A stretch of DNA of 64,000 bases from Phoronis australis (taxonomy: Eukaryota; Phoronida; Phoronidae), in the NCBI GenBank assembly GCA_002633005.1, contig NMRA01000139.1, positions 622,050 to 686,049 on the forward strand, in the 5' to 3' direction. The stretch's first letter is position 1. Each line of letters begins with the position of its first letter. The position numbers were made by a program, and so were the translations under genes. The notes beneath the pieces were generated by a model. The model worked only from the letters and a program-made list of their open reading frames with translations. It had not been told where the DNA came from and made no database searches. Shown piece after piece: positions 26,301-35,506 of the stretch.

Positions 26301-29300
26301 TACCCATCAGGCAGACGTCTGTCCGACATCTGTCCGACATCTGTCTGACATCTGTATTATGCCAAGTATCTGTGTTGTCAGAAGTAGAACCTATGAAATA
26401 AGTACGTGGAAGGATCAACTCACAAGAAAAAACTAAATTGAAATATAGTGCCAAGTTTCATACCATGCGATAAAGTGCCAATTTACCAACCGTGCGCTTT
26501 GTCGGAAAACGGCTAAATCTGCTACAAACCCGTTTTTGCTGAAAACAATTTTCAAGTTTGACCACGTAACGTTGAAAAATGCCGCTTACTTTAATTGAAA
26601 GTCGCTCTAAGATTGAAAAGTGCTGGGTATTCGTCGTTACGTTGGAGTGGACCTCTGTGGTCATTTTATGCACCTATCATAGGCTCGAGCAATAAGGAGC
26701 TGTCGGTTCTTCCTTAATCCAGAGCTCACTTCCCATCTTAGCAAGGTACAATCTGAGACAAGTTATACAACTGCCAGTTGCCCAAATCAAACGTTGTTTT
26801 TGGCAGTGCGGGAACGTATACCCCATCTTCAAGTGATATTCTGATGACCAATGTTGGACAGACACGCTTCTTGGGATTGTCGTCAAAACTAGACCCATGA
26901 GAGGGCGGTGTGAACTTCTCTTAACCCCAACGTTGGTAACGTTTGCTGATAAATTTCGAGAAATAAAATGAGAAATGTTTCAATCTTGACACATTTGTTG
27001 CTGGGTCTAGAATTTGGGTTCAGCCACTCTTGAACGCGTATAATTATTTTTCAGTCTCTTCACAGCACGTTTTTGGTTGCCAAATGCCGTCGCATAATAC
27101 CAATATTATTTAGACTTCGTAGAAATGGTTTTAAATTGATGGAATAGAAAGATTGCTCGATAATTTGGTTCTTGCATTTTAAGAAATATCTGACGGTTGA
27201 GCGCACTTAGTTTAGCAGCTTAAAAAGATTTTTTTTTTGGAAAATGAAGCTTATCACTACTAATAATCGGTTTGTTTAGACTCGTTTTCGTATTATTTTG
27301 TTTTAAGGTGACGCAACTTTCAAGTGCACAGCATGTAACGCGTTCAGTGGAAGATCTAGCAATGATTTTGAACCGTCTTTCAAGCATAACGTGCCTGGAA
27401 TAGCTTTGTGTGCCTACAGATGTTTTTGTTTCGAAACGTCATACTTGATCTGCTGAAAACAGGCTGCCAGTAATTGGCTTTTGTTCAAACACATACTGCA
27501 AGCTTCTCGCTAGTACATGTAGTCGAGGTTTTTTGGCAGAATGTCTGGTCCCATGTAACCCTGAACAGTTTACACCGCTCTCTCCTGGTGATGTATATTG
27601 TCGTACATAGCCGAGTGAATGAAGACCCGTTTTCCCTCTTAGTTTGATACATGTACTTCTGAACTCTCTGGAATGTCTCTAGTGCCTCTCTTGATGTTGC
27701 TTAGAGATGATTTCGTTTTGCTTGCACATTGCACTTTTAATAAATTTAGCCAATTATTCAACAAGTTATACTTATGTTTAGATCTCATGTTGTAAATTAT
27801 ATTATGCAACAAGTAAATTGTTCACATACTTGTAGAGTACTTTTTCTGATATACTAGTCAATTCCCTCGGCTATGTGAAGGAATTTTATTCAGGAGACAA
27901 ACAGAAAGACAAAATCACTTAGGGAACCTATTCGGAAATCTCAATTCATGTGACATGATTTTGCCAGTATTAGTAGGCTTGGAACTTGCAATACTCACTG
28001 CTTTGTTACGAGCTGTAAAATTGAATTCATGCTAGTTATTATTTTGTAGTGCCGACGGTGACTACGTTGTGACCCTGATGACCAAAGCAACACTTTATCC
28101 AAACGGGTTAGTCGTCTGGGAGCCACCTGCCATCTTCAAATCGTCCTGTCTGATCAACGTCGAGTTCTTTCCTTTTGACGAACAGAAGTGTGACCTTATT
28201 TTCCTCGTTTGGTCCTATGACGGTACCAAAGTTAGCGTGAAACACGCTGACAGAGCTGATGTGGACGGCGAAGTGGATATTGAAAGGGGCATTGACATGT
28301 CGTCGTATTATAATTCAGTCGAGTGGGATGTGCTCGATATTCCCGCGAGAAGAAACGTGGAATACTACCCGTGTTGCCCGGAACCGTTTCCTGACGTCAC
28401 GTTTACTTTGACGATTCGACGCAAAACCTTGTTCTACACTGTTAACCTTATTATACCCTGCGTGGCTATATCCTTCCTCACGGTCCTCGTGTTCTACCTT
28501 CCATCAGACAGCGGTGAGAAAATAACGTTGTGTATCTCCATTTTGCTCTCGCTGACCGTGTTTTTCCTGCTTCTTGCCGATCTTGTGCCTCCGACGTCTC
28601 TCGTTATCCCGCTCATTGGTAAATACCTACTATTCACTATGATTCTTGTGACGTTATCAATTGCAGTAACTGTTGTTGTGCTTAACGTTCATAATCGAAC
28701 ACCTGCAACGCACGTGATGTCGCCTTGGGTTCGGAAGGTCTTTCTGCACGTCTTGCCTAAACTTCTTCTAATGCGGCAGCCAGCCATGGACCGTACGACA
28801 TCAAAGCGGGATTATTACAACTTCGCTACTAGCAACGGAGCTCCAGCTGGCGAATCACCAATCAGTAAAGACGTGAACAGTTTCGATCTCCAGTACGAGA
28901 CGCTCACACCACACGCTCACAAAGAGACAGGGAAGAAACATGAGCGGGAGCGGTTGCTCGCAGACACTGGTCACGATCTACGCATGCGCACGTTGGCACC
29001 GACTCTACACAAAGCGATGCAAAACGTGAAGGTCATTGCCGATTTCATGAGAGATGAAGAACAAGATGATAACGTGAGTTCACTTACTGCAACAATATAG
29101 AGCGCGCCGCAGCCCGAGATTCTTCATTTTGAGAGAAAACCAAAATCTCGCACAACCTTACCAAGTCACGCGAGTGTCTCGCGAGTGCTATCGGGAGCTT
29201 GGAATGCCTTAAAATGACAGCCACTGAAGTGACTGATTTACGTGTTTGGAGTGTCAAATTTTGGAATTGAACTCACTGTTTCCGTTTCGTAAGCGAAAAT

Positions 29301-30038
29301 TTTTGCCGCATTTGCGATCTAGGAAACCAAAAAAATTATCTTACGCTCCGCATTGCAATTTTTGGAAAATAATTGATCAAAGGAACAAAGTATCTGAGAG
29401 TATACTCAAAGCTGCTACTTACCGAGAATATATTTTACAAATTTCTTCCAATCCATGATGCGCTACTGATAACATGCCTAATGGTAATTGTGAAGTAGGA
29501 ACGTAATATCAAATTCCTGCTTAAGTCACTTTACATGATTTGTTTGTTCAAGTTTTCTATGTTGAAATTGGACTCGTGTGATATACATATAAGTTCGGAA
29601 AGCCATGTCCACATGAGCAATGATTAATGATGTTGCAAGAAGTTGTCTTAATAAATCACTCGACCAGTTTTGGACATGCACTTAAATCAAATGCGCACCA
29701 TGACGTTTCGGGCAATGTTAAGTCTAAGGTATCTCGGAGAGTACATGTATGTGATTTCAAGATAAGTTCAGTGCGTTTGCACCCACTGTTATACTTAGGC
29801 TACTGGCGAATTCCTGAAAAATGCTTTAGATTCCAAACGAGTTTGTCGTTTTGATTTACTCACCATTTCCTTCCTCTTGTTTCAGGAGGTGAACGAATGG
29901 AAGTACGTTGCCATGGTGATCGACAGATTGTTTTTGTGGATCTTTACCACAGCTTGCTGTGCCGGTACATTCGGTATAGTTTTTCAAGCCCCCGCCTTGT
30001 ACGATGATCGCACACCCATTGCGGGCTCCGAAGGTTGA
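2446..30038 (+). CDS. Compound nicotinic acetylcholine receptor alpha-type locus (shared exons 1-3, alternative exons 4a/4b, three C-terminal cassettes)
   Basis: The products are subunits of acetylcholine-gated cation channels in the plasma membrane. Seen directly: exon 1 (2446-2509), exon 2 (10838-10986), exon 3 (11244-11288), exon 4a (13652-13761) or 4b (14477-14586). These are followed by cassette A (16769-17780 + 18228-18395), B (19857-20877 + 21769-21936) or C (28050-29073 + 29886-30038). All junctions are GT-AG and all phases agree. The spliced products would be 515, 518 and 514 residues, normal for the family. Each has the 13-residue Cys-loop, vicinal cysteines in loop C (so alpha type), M1-M3, a short cytoplasmic loop with a membrane-associated helix, and M4. 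The exon layout matches vertebrate neuronal alpha/beta genes as I recall them. Whether B and C really use the shared N-terminal exons is inferred from the absence of any others between the cassettes. They could also be partial gene copies. Confidence 0.8.
4688..4947. repeat. Two-copy tandem repeat, period 132 bases
   Basis: CTAATAGTAACATCTGATCA starts at 4688 and again at 4820. The copies stay alignable over about 130 bases, sharing CATTCGACTCCGAATGTG and TTTTACTGAATT, with substitutions and a small deletion in the second copy. The copies have diverged only modestly. No coding function is visible. Confidence 0.85.
8343..8392. repeat. (TG)25 microsatellite
   Basis: An uninterrupted TG dinucleotide array of 50 bases inside intron 1. 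The open frame across it is an artefact of the repeat (Cys-Val runs). Confidence 0.97.
10838..10986 (+). CDS. nAChR exon 2: N-terminal helix and first strand of the ligand-binding domain
   Basis: 149 nt, phase 1 to phase 0, flanked by TTTTTACTGCAG and GTAAGT. It encodes the family N-terminus, with RLYDDLL (helix), YNKLIRPV, an N-glycosylation-like NNT, then [15 protein letters not shown], the first beta strand. This motif order is typical of neuronal-type nAChR subunits. Part of it is translatable as one open frame continuing from the upstream intron, but the acceptor at 10837 and the match to family sequence fix the exon edge. Confidence 0.93.
11244..11288 (+). CDS. nAChR exon 3 (45 nt): loop D region
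   Basis: 15 codons, [15 protein letters not shown], between TTTCCAG and GTAAGC, phase 0 on both sides. The Trp of NVWL is the complementary-face aromatic of loop D (Torpedo W55 position). A 45-nt third exon is a hallmark of nAChR genes across animals. The exon is far too short to be detected by open-frame length. Confidence 0.93.
11575..11696. repeat. Two-copy tandem repeat, period 61 bases
   Basis: ATGAAATGGAGACACCAGTT begins at 11575 and again at 11636. The two 61-base copies differ by about one base (GGTTAAAA versus CGTTAAAA), so the duplication is recent or kept uniform. It lies within intron 3 of the receptor locus. Confidence 0.93.
13324..13402. mobile_element. Short terminal-inverted-repeat element (GGGCCCGTT family)
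   Basis: The left end reads GGGCCCGTTCCAAAA and the right end TTTTGAAACGGGCCC, near-perfect reverse complements around an AT-rich centre of about 50 bases. This is the shape of a non-autonomous miniature inverted-repeat element. A second, longer element with the same ends lies at 45886-46134. Confidence 0.6.
13652..13761 (+). CDS. nAChR exon 4a (first of two alternative exon 4 copies): loop A
   Basis: 110 nt, phase 0 to phase 2, acceptor CTACCGCAAG, donor GTAAGG. It encodes [24 protein letters not shown], then WLPDIVLYN, carrying the loop A tyrosine (Torpedo Y93 position). It is the same length as exon 4b and shares 26 of 36 residues with it. Differences cluster just after loop D and in the Lys-Tyr-Gly-Gly turn. 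Because 110 is not divisible by three, only one of 4a and 4b can be included without a frameshift. Confidence 0.92.
14477..14586 (+). CDS. nAChR exon 4b (second alternative exon 4 copy): loop A
   Basis: 110 nt, phase 0 to phase 2, acceptor TATATACAG, donor GTAAGT, 715 nt downstream of 4a. It encodes [25 protein letters not shown] and WLPDVVLYN with the loop A tyrosine intact. No stop or frameshift is present, so both copies look functional. Its acceptor has the weaker-looking pyrimidine tract of the two. It can be read as a tandem exon duplicate used alternatively with 4a. It could also be tied to a particular downstream cassette, which sequence alone cannot show. Confidence 0.92.
14587..16768 (+). 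other. Intron between exon 4b and cassette A
   Basis: I see no coding exon here. Open frames at about 14.7 and 15.7-16.2 kb lack any family motif. The intron ends in AATAAATTTTTCAG before exon 5A. Confidence 0.6.
16769..17780 (+). CDS. Cassette A exon 5: Cys-loop to cytoplasmic loop
   Basis: 1012 nt, phase 2 to phase 0. In the spliced product (numbered with exons 1-4) it gives the 13-residue Cys-loop (C156, C170), loop B Trp in GTWTYDG (W177), and loop C Y229-P-C231-C232-P-D-Q-P-Y237. Then come M1 (about 253-273), M2 (about 280-302, [14 protein letters not shown]), M3 (about 312-335) and a cytoplasmic loop of about 130 residues ending in a helix ([12 protein letters not shown]). N-glycosylation-type sites are NATG and NITH. 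The residue at M2 -2' is Cys (TGT at 17235-17237) where the family and both sister cassettes have Gly. The donor is AAT|GTAACT; reading on into the intron gives four extra residues and a stop. The upstream ATG at 16722 lies in the intron and is not a start. Confidence 0.95.
18228..18395 (+). CDS. Cassette A exon 6: M4 and C-terminus
   Basis: 168 nt including TAG, acceptor TTTTTGTAG. It encodes [20 protein letters not shown] followed by the rest of M4 ([13 protein letters not shown]) and a hydrophilic tail. The [12 protein letters not shown] stretch is the standard entry into M4 of neuronal-type nAChR subunits. The exon starts in phase 0, so any of the three exon 5 versions could join it in frame. 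Confidence 0.95.
   Translation, partial: EIEDWKYVAMVIDRLFLWIFTTACAVGTFGIILQAPTLYDDRKAIGENGKIVDFT
18406..18411 (+). terminator. Candidate polyadenylation signal of cassette A
   Basis: AATAAA begins 11 nt after the cassette A stop codon, which would give a very short 3' UTR. Further AATAAA hexamers lie at 18533-18538 and 18744-18749, so longer 3' ends are possible. Any of these would end transcripts before cassettes B and C. Confidence 0.5.
18436..18530. repeat. 27-base minisatellite, about 3.5 copies, in the cassette A 3' region
   Basis: TTGCGACTGGTCGGAGAATG recurs at 18436, 18463 and 18490, with a decayed fourth copy from 18517. The period is exactly 27. The array sits between two candidate polyadenylation signals of cassette A, so it would be in the 3' UTR of long transcripts. 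Confidence 0.9.
18531..19856 (+). other. Spacer between cassettes A and B
   Basis: About 1.3 kb with no sequence resembling exons 1-4 (no signal peptide, no DEKNQ or WLPD-type motif) on the plus strand. The only in-frame ATG before exon 5B (19834) yields seven residues and no signal peptide. Cassette B therefore needs an upstream exon to supply its first two codon bases. Confidence 0.65.
19857..20877 (+). CDS. Cassette B exon 5: Cys-loop to cytoplasmic loop
   Basis: 1021 nt, phase 2 to phase 0, acceptor CGATTTTTCAG, donor CAC|GTAATT. Same domain order as cassette A: Cys-loop SSC...C with 13 residues between, loop B Trp in GVWSYDG, loop [11 protein letters not shown], then M1-M3 with normal GEK before M2 ([15 protein letters not shown]) and MSPWVRKVF after M3. 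The second aromatic of loop C is Phe (20194-20196) instead of the usual Tyr. The vicinal cysteines make it alpha type. The cytoplasmic loop diverges strongly from A and C apart from its start and the final helix ([12 protein letters not shown]). Without splicing, the frame runs 22 codons into the intron. Confidence 0.95.
21769..21936 (+). CDS. Cassette B exon 6: M4 and C-terminus
   Basis: 168 nt including TAA, acceptor TTACATTCCAG. It encodes [16 protein letters not shown] and M4, with [16 protein letters not shown] and a short tail ending VLEH. It has the same length as exon 6A and the same phase-0 start. A candidate AATAAA lies at 22413-22418. Confidence 0.95.
   Translation, partial: EMKDWQYVAMVIDRLFLWIFTTACFVGTFGIILQAPALYDVRKAIGGIGEDVLEH
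22413..22418 (+). terminator. Candidate polyadenylation signal of cassette B
   Basis: AATAAA about 480 nt after the cassette B stop codon. It is the first canonical hexamer I found downstream; no direct evidence of use. Confidence 0.35.
22738..22831. repeat. Two-copy tandem repeat, period 47 bases
   Basis: GGTTGCCAATCCAAGA occurs at 22738 and 22785, followed in both copies by CTCT, ATGA and GATTTTCT blocks. The copies differ at several sites. Confidence 0.8.
24250..24860. repeat. Cluster of CTGCGCATGTGCGAA-like palindromic motifs in both orientations
   Basis: Related motifs appear at about 24253 (CTGCGCATGTGCGAA), 24455 (TTCGCGCATGCGCAAA), 24545 (CTGCGCATATGTGCGAA), 24635 (ACATGCGCAG) and 24833 (TTCGCGCATGTGCAG). 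The outermost two are near reverse complements. This may be a nested or degraded inverted-repeat element. The core GCGCATGCGC also resembles the NRF-1 binding consensus, which is suggestive only. Confidence 0.45.
26084..26100. other. Assembly gap of 17 undetermined bases inside a G run
   Basis: Seventeen N characters flanked by G runs on both sides (26078-26083 and 26101-26107). It is probably a sequencing failure in a poly-G tract; the true length is unknown. Confidence 0.97.
26316..26354. repeat. 11-base short tandem repeat (about 3.5 copies)
   Basis: The unit GTCCGACATCT repeats across this stretch, with one variant GTCTGACATCT. Non-coding spacer. Confidence 0.85.
28050..29073 (+). CDS. 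Cassette C exon 5: Cys-loop to cytoplasmic loop
   Basis: 1024 nt, phase 2 to phase 0, acceptor TTATTTTGTAG, donor AAC|GTGAGT. It contains the Cys-loop ([17 protein letters not shown]), loop B Trp in LVWSYDG, loop [13 protein letters not shown]1 to M3 with normal GEK before M2, and a cytoplasmic loop ending in [12 protein letters not shown]. As in cassette B, the second loop C aromatic is Phe (TTT, 28387-28389). The extracellular and M1-M3 parts are very close to A and B, while the cytoplasmic loop is largely unique. Reading through the donor adds nine residues and a stop. Confidence 0.95.
29074..29885 (+). other. Intron between cassette C exons 5 and 6
   Basis: About 0.8 kb. Open frames here (29246 and 29627 onward) show no family signature. 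The intron ends in a good pyrimidine tract, CCTTCCTCTTGTTTCAG. Confidence 0.8.
29886..30038 (+). CDS. Cassette C exon 6: M4 and C-terminus
   Basis: 153 nt including TGA, five codons shorter than exons 6A and 6B because the tail after M4 ends early (PIAGSEG). It encodes [16 protein letters not shown] and M4 with [16 protein letters not shown]. It starts in phase 0. Candidate AATAAA hexamers follow at 30792-30797 and 30862-30867. Confidence 0.95.
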   Translation, partial: EVNEWKYVAMVIDRLFLWIFTTACCAGTFGIVFQAPALYDDRTPIAGSEG

Positions 30039-31033
30039 TACAAGGGTAACAGGACTAGATAATGGATACGCGGTTGTAACAGGATGGAAGTTATTCGTTA
30101 GACACTAGCGCATATACTTACGTCAATTAGCCCAAGTCCTGGCGGCAAATTAAGGAGTCCTGAAAGGAATTGTATATTGGCAATCTACGTAATAAGGTTC
30201 ACTCGTGCACCACGCCTCATAGACTGAATTGTTTGCCTTTTCTGTGCAGGGGTTCACGCCATGCAACGAAGTTTTTAAAGAAAACTCTCATGCCTTTAGC
30301 TGATGCCTGTCGTAAATTTAAAACTGTCGCAAACCTCGGATATATAGTGTTCAGACGCTGTGCATCCAAGCTCTGAGCATCGTTGTACATGCTTTACTTA
30401 ATTCGCTTGGTAAATGCAGTGACCCAAGACAATTAAATTTGTTTAGTCTTTCGTAAAAGTACCGTAGTTATAGTGTTATTCACGAAATATTTGTTTTGCC
30501 TGAACTTAAAAATCAAAGCAAAATTTAGGTGTGAATGTATCGTTCTCGCATATATTTCGTATCAGTTTATAACAAAGTATTGCTTGCTTCGTATAAGTCA
30601 GCGCCGGTATTAATATCAACATGTCTCTAGGCTCTGCATGGAAATTACATCTCTTTAGGTAGACTGAGTAATACCGTTTTATGAACGCTCTTAATGGAAA
30701 AATCATTTTTTAGAGCTTTGAACAACTTTTCAGTACATATCTCGATTAATCAACGCCGTCACCAAAATCACTAAGTGGCAATTTATTGGGAAATAAAAAA
30801 GTTACTGTAATCGCTCTGTGGGCAAGGCTATAACGTCTTCGGGGATTTATTGTAATTAAGCAATAAAATATCGATGTGTGCCTTTCATAATTTGAAAATG
30901 TTATCTTTTAAGTGTTGACTAAACTTACAATATTCCACCCTGAAATGAACCGCGGATTAAATGTGATAAGTGACTAGCTCGCTGTTAGTGAAAACGGTCG
31001 TGCTCGTTTGAATTTTGTTGTGGTCTGGCGTGC

Positions 31034-31164
31034 GTTCAGTAACGCCAGGACCTACGCTAGAACCTAGCTAAAATGTAGCCAAAGTCTCGTGCTTTCATAC
31101 ACGGCTATAGCTCACGTTATCGCGCGAAGTCTTGCTATTTAGCGAGCTCCTAGCGTTACTGAAC
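31034..31164. mobile_element. 131-base terminal-inverted-repeat element
   Basis: The left end GTTCAGTAACGCCAGGACCT and the right end (reverse complement) GTTCAGTAACGCTAGGAGCT are near-identical inverted repeats of about 20 bases. The interior also pairs (CTAGCTAAA against TTTAGCGAG-like sequence). A related element lies at 41229-41375. It looks like a non-autonomous DNA-transposon derivative; no clear target-site duplication was found by eye. Confidence 0.7.
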
Positions 31165-32130
31165 AGGGATGTAGAGTACTGCATACGAGTACGCCGCCGA
31201 TGTTTAAATGTAGAACTACTTTCTTAATTTAAACAGTAGTCTTGTGACCTAAGAAAGCCATGCTAATGTTCATACGGTTAACACGATAATCAAAGTCACG
31301 TAAACGAAAGAGATTAAGTAATATTCAGTTCATATTTGTATGAAATCGTTGTTTGGGTGTAAATGCCTGTCCAACAGAAATTGCCGAAAACACACTCTGG
31401 CAATGCGTTCCTCCATCGTGGTATCAGTGCCTTGCATTAATATATACGAGGTTCAAATGTATGAGTAGTTGAATATTGATATGTATATTATTCGACAATA
31501 TTAAGGTTATACTCAATTGTGCTTATAAAATGCCCAGAACACCATTTACTATGTTTTGTCACGTAGGGCCTAGTGGCATTGTCATTCTCTAAAGCCCTCC
31601 ATGAATTCAATTTCCCAAAACCCAAAAGAAGAACCTTGAAACGGACACTCGTACATGTAAGTTTTGGTAGCTGTTGGTTGTAGCGTGACATGGTGTCCTC
31701 ACCAGGCTATAGTATGTCATCAACTGACAATACAAGCATAGCAATAGGGCAGCGGCTAATAAACACATTGGGTGATCACACTAAGGAAAGTTCTCAAGTT
31801 AAATGACGGTTTGTTAAAACTGCCTTTAATGTCAAATTTCTGTACGCTATACAGACAGTTTAAGAATGTATGGCACGTGATATCTGTAACCGTTACCGTG
31901 TTGAAGAGAAAACGATTCAAATATATAGTTTGTAGTAAGCAGTCTACATAGTTACAATCTACAACCAACACAACATATTATTGTCGGAGAGATTATTCTA
32001 GAGCAAGGTCATGCCTGGGAGCCTGGGCTCGACATCGAAATTAGTTTTAACATTTTCCGTCCGGTTTAAAAGCAAGTGAGTTCCTAGTAAAAGTTTGAAC
32101 TTGACAACACCTCCTGGATTTTGAAGTATA

Positions 32131-32188
32131 AACTCGAGTAAGAACTCTAGGTTTCGAGTAAAAACTCTAGATTACGAGTAATAACTCG
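32131..32188. repeat. 20-base minisatellite, three copies
   Basis: CGAGTAA-type units start at 32135, 32155 and 32175 with the shared block GAGTAANAACTCTAG. Intergenic. Confidence 0.8.
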
Positions 32189-35100
32189 AAATTTTAAGTT
32201 CAAGCTCGATTTTCTGACTTTAATGCTGAGATCATCATGCGTAAACTAAGATAAGGCAGTCAACTACGAAAACCATAAAACTGGAGCACAGAATTATCAA
32301 CACTGATCTTGAGTTTATGTTCAAGTAGAATGGAACATGGTGAGTTCGATTTCGAGAACGAAGATGAGGCTCCATGCTCAGGCTGAAAGACCACAGTCAG
32401 GACATCTCAGACATAATTTCTTCTTCGGAAGACAATGTATACTGTGCTATGATGTTGTAGCGGAGAGGGCCCAGAAACAACACCATGCGCCTCCATTTGT
32501 AGTGTCATCGAATTTAGAATTCTATCAAACTTTACTTACTAAATGTACATTTAGTTAAAAACTGCTCACACAATGGTAAGGTTCATGATATGTGTTGAAC
32601 ACCCTCCGATAAGTAGTCCTTTCTTCCGAAACGAAGAATTTTTAGAAAAAAAAATCAATTATTTCTTCTCAAAATTGCAAATTATTTGTGTAATTAGAAA
32701 TTTGTGCTCACAAAGGGCACGTGAGATAGACATGATAAGGATGAGACTTTGGGAACCAGATTTATCCATTTAAATGGAGTTCTTGTTGAGAAAGTACAAA
32801 ATTGTCTCTTGCCAAGGGCACATGGCAGGCAATTGTCATTTGACACCTCAAAGTGCCCTTGTAGAGTGTTTCTTCGCAGAACCAACCTCAGTTATGCATA
32901 TTCAATCCTCACAGTGAATGCAGAAGGAATTGGGGATTTATGTTGTATCTACTACGGACAAACGGAAGTGTCAATTTCATTTTACTGCTATTGCAATTGA
33001 AGGTTTTGTGGAACCATAGGAAAATGTTCAAATTTGGCCAACTTTGGAACATCACATCTCAGAAATTGCTGATCAGATTCGTACGTAACTTGCAGACACT
33101 AATGTTGTTTGATAACCTTTCTTGAAAAGCGTACCCTTTTGAATACAATCCAAAATAACATGTAGGGGCACATGGATAAAATTCTGACTCAAAACTGGAT
33201 TTACCTGAGAATTATTGGTTACTGCTGACCTTCTCAAGCTTGTGCGACATCTGTTGGCGATTGTCGCGAATGAGTCAAATGGCGGGAAAGGTTCGACGGT
33301 ACTTGTTAAAGCAGTCTACTACTCCTGTTCGGGAAAGAAGGTTCCATCGAAAATTGGATAATATTTTTGACCTGGGTGATGTACTGATATTGGACAGGGA
33401 CACTGCTTTCAATGTCGTGTAAAACAGCGCATTCGTGATAGAATCGAGCAAACCTACCTGAACAAGATAGGTGGACATAGACTTACAATGTAGCTTGTCA
33501 TTCCTTGTTGCTAAAACATTGCAAGGGCTATCTGGATAGTCCAATGCATCCAGAACTAAGCATGAATGAACGGAGGATTAAAGATTATAACAATGACAAG
33601 TAAAACATTGAAGTCATGCTTTCACGTAGTTAAGTTGTGTACAAACCAGATTTGATTTACACGTCTATTGATGTAAACGTGCAAGCAGTAGGCCTAGGGC
33701 CATGTTTCGGTTGAGACGTGTGACTTGCTGTTTCGCAAAAAATTGATGGGATCCGTTTCAGATAGCGTCAGCATTTCAATAAAAACAGCAATTCCTCACT
33801 GGGAGAGCACCTAATACATGGGCGCACCCAGGGAGCTCGCGAAGTGGGCAAAAAGTGCGCCTCAGAGAACTCTGACAAAAGTAGAATACGAGACAAAGGT
33901 CCACTACAAAGGCAGGAACTATCAACATTCGGCGAATGCACATTTCATAGCTCTGAACATACCGCGAGAATCTTAGTATAAGGTCCACATTCCCAAAAAT
34001 TTGAGCCCCAATTTCTTTTAGACTGGGTGCGAACATGTGATATGCGTCTTGGGATTACATGTATGTCTTGACGACCCGGTGTGTGGAGCGTAACACCATG
34101 AACCACCGAGAGGTTGCATAAAAACAAAGTGGCTTGTGTAGCCTCAGAATGAAGTTTTGGCTGAATTCAAATGGGAATTGCTTTGAATACTGTGATTGGG
34201 CGTTTTTTGGATAGTACAAAGGATTGATTTGGCCATTCTTAACAAGTTGGGTAAAGTAATTAAAACCACTTCTCGCAGCACAACATGAACACATTGTTTA
34301 TTACAGTGAATAGTAGCTCGCAGTAAAAGGACACAAGTAATAAAAGGTTCCTTTATTATACTGGAAATGTCCTAGTTCAAAAATAGATTTATTGCTAAGT
34401 GGAAGTAGTCAACCCATAGTGCACCTGCTTTGGATGAATCGTTAAGACAGAGCTGAGTATTGATAATTAAAATGCTTGTTCATGACACTGCCTACCCCAC
34501 TCCATTTTACGGATGTACGTAAAAGTAATATACAATGTAAGTAATGGTTTGTGTGAACTTAAATCAACAAGGCAGTCCTAAAGACGCGCATAATGTCAAG
34601 TGACCGCGTGTCGTAACGGCTAGTTATCCCATACAAGTCTGCTCTGCAGCAATTCTCGGGTACATCAAGGTCTATCGAAGATTACGATGCGTTCCAGTTG
34701 GAGCCGGCAACAGTTAGAAAAGAGGAACTGGTCAACGCAGTTGTGTAGCGTACTCCAGTGGTGCTCGTAAACTAGAACACAACAAGTTTTATAAGGGAAT
34801 TCAGGGGAAGATTGTGCATTGTTTTTAAGGATATGCAGTACCTTGTAGACAAGTCTGCGTATTTAGACAAATTTCTAAAAATATAGTTTTAACTTGGTGA
34901 ACGTATATATTATATGAAAGTAAAAAGTTTGTGGAATTTTGTTCTTGATTGCTTACAAATCAGTGTCACATGACCTTTTCTTTTTATCACAATGTAGAAA
35001 AAAACGAAAAGTACATCGAAAAGTTGATAGGCAAAATGGAAACATTTTAAAACCTTTCCTAAAAGAATTTCGGATAAGAATGCATTAAACATAACAATTG

Positions 35101-35506
35101 AAAGTTTCATATGAATCCGATCAGGACTTTCAGTGAGATGATGGTCTAAAGACCAGCCAACTTCGGATATTTTTCGAGGATCCTACAATAACCCCAATCA
35201 CCTCAAATTTCGAAATAACTGTCCACAACATGATGCTTTTCGGTAGTGCCTGTAGGACTGAAAGAGTCGGGTCGCTTAAATCCGCCAATGCGACCCGCCA
35301 TCCGGGAAAGTGTTTTCTAAATTGACAGCTACTACGTTCACAATTTCTGACAACCGGGAGAAATCTGCAATGGTCAGAGCAACATGAAGGGGGACAAGGC
35401 GCGGGGGGTGTTTCAAAGAACCTGCAAAAGCGGCAACTGACAGGTGAAATTACTGATCATCAGCGATCACGTTCCCTATGTATATGTGCCAAATGACTGG
35501 TACTGA

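Larger units (their letters stand above)
21937..28049 (+). other. 6.1 kb spacer between cassettes B and C
   Basis: No receptor exon is recognisable, and in particular no N-terminal set for cassette C. It contains a 47-base tandem duplication (22738-22831), a cluster of CG-rich palindromic motifs (24250-24860), the assembly gap (26084-26100) and an 11-base repeat (26316-26354). The gap is flanked by G runs, so missing sequence there cannot be ruled out. Confidence 0.55.
30039..35506. other. Intergenic region between convergent nAChR loci
   Basis: The 3' ends of the plus-strand locus and of the left alpha7-like gene face each other across about 5.5 kb. I see a 131-base inverted-repeat element (31034-31164) and a 20-base minisatellite (32131-32188). 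Candidate polyadenylation signals are at 30792 and 30862 (plus) and 34388-34393 and 34352-34357 (minus, TTTATT on the given strand). Open frames at 32.3-33.5 kb have no recognisable family. Confidence 0.5.
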
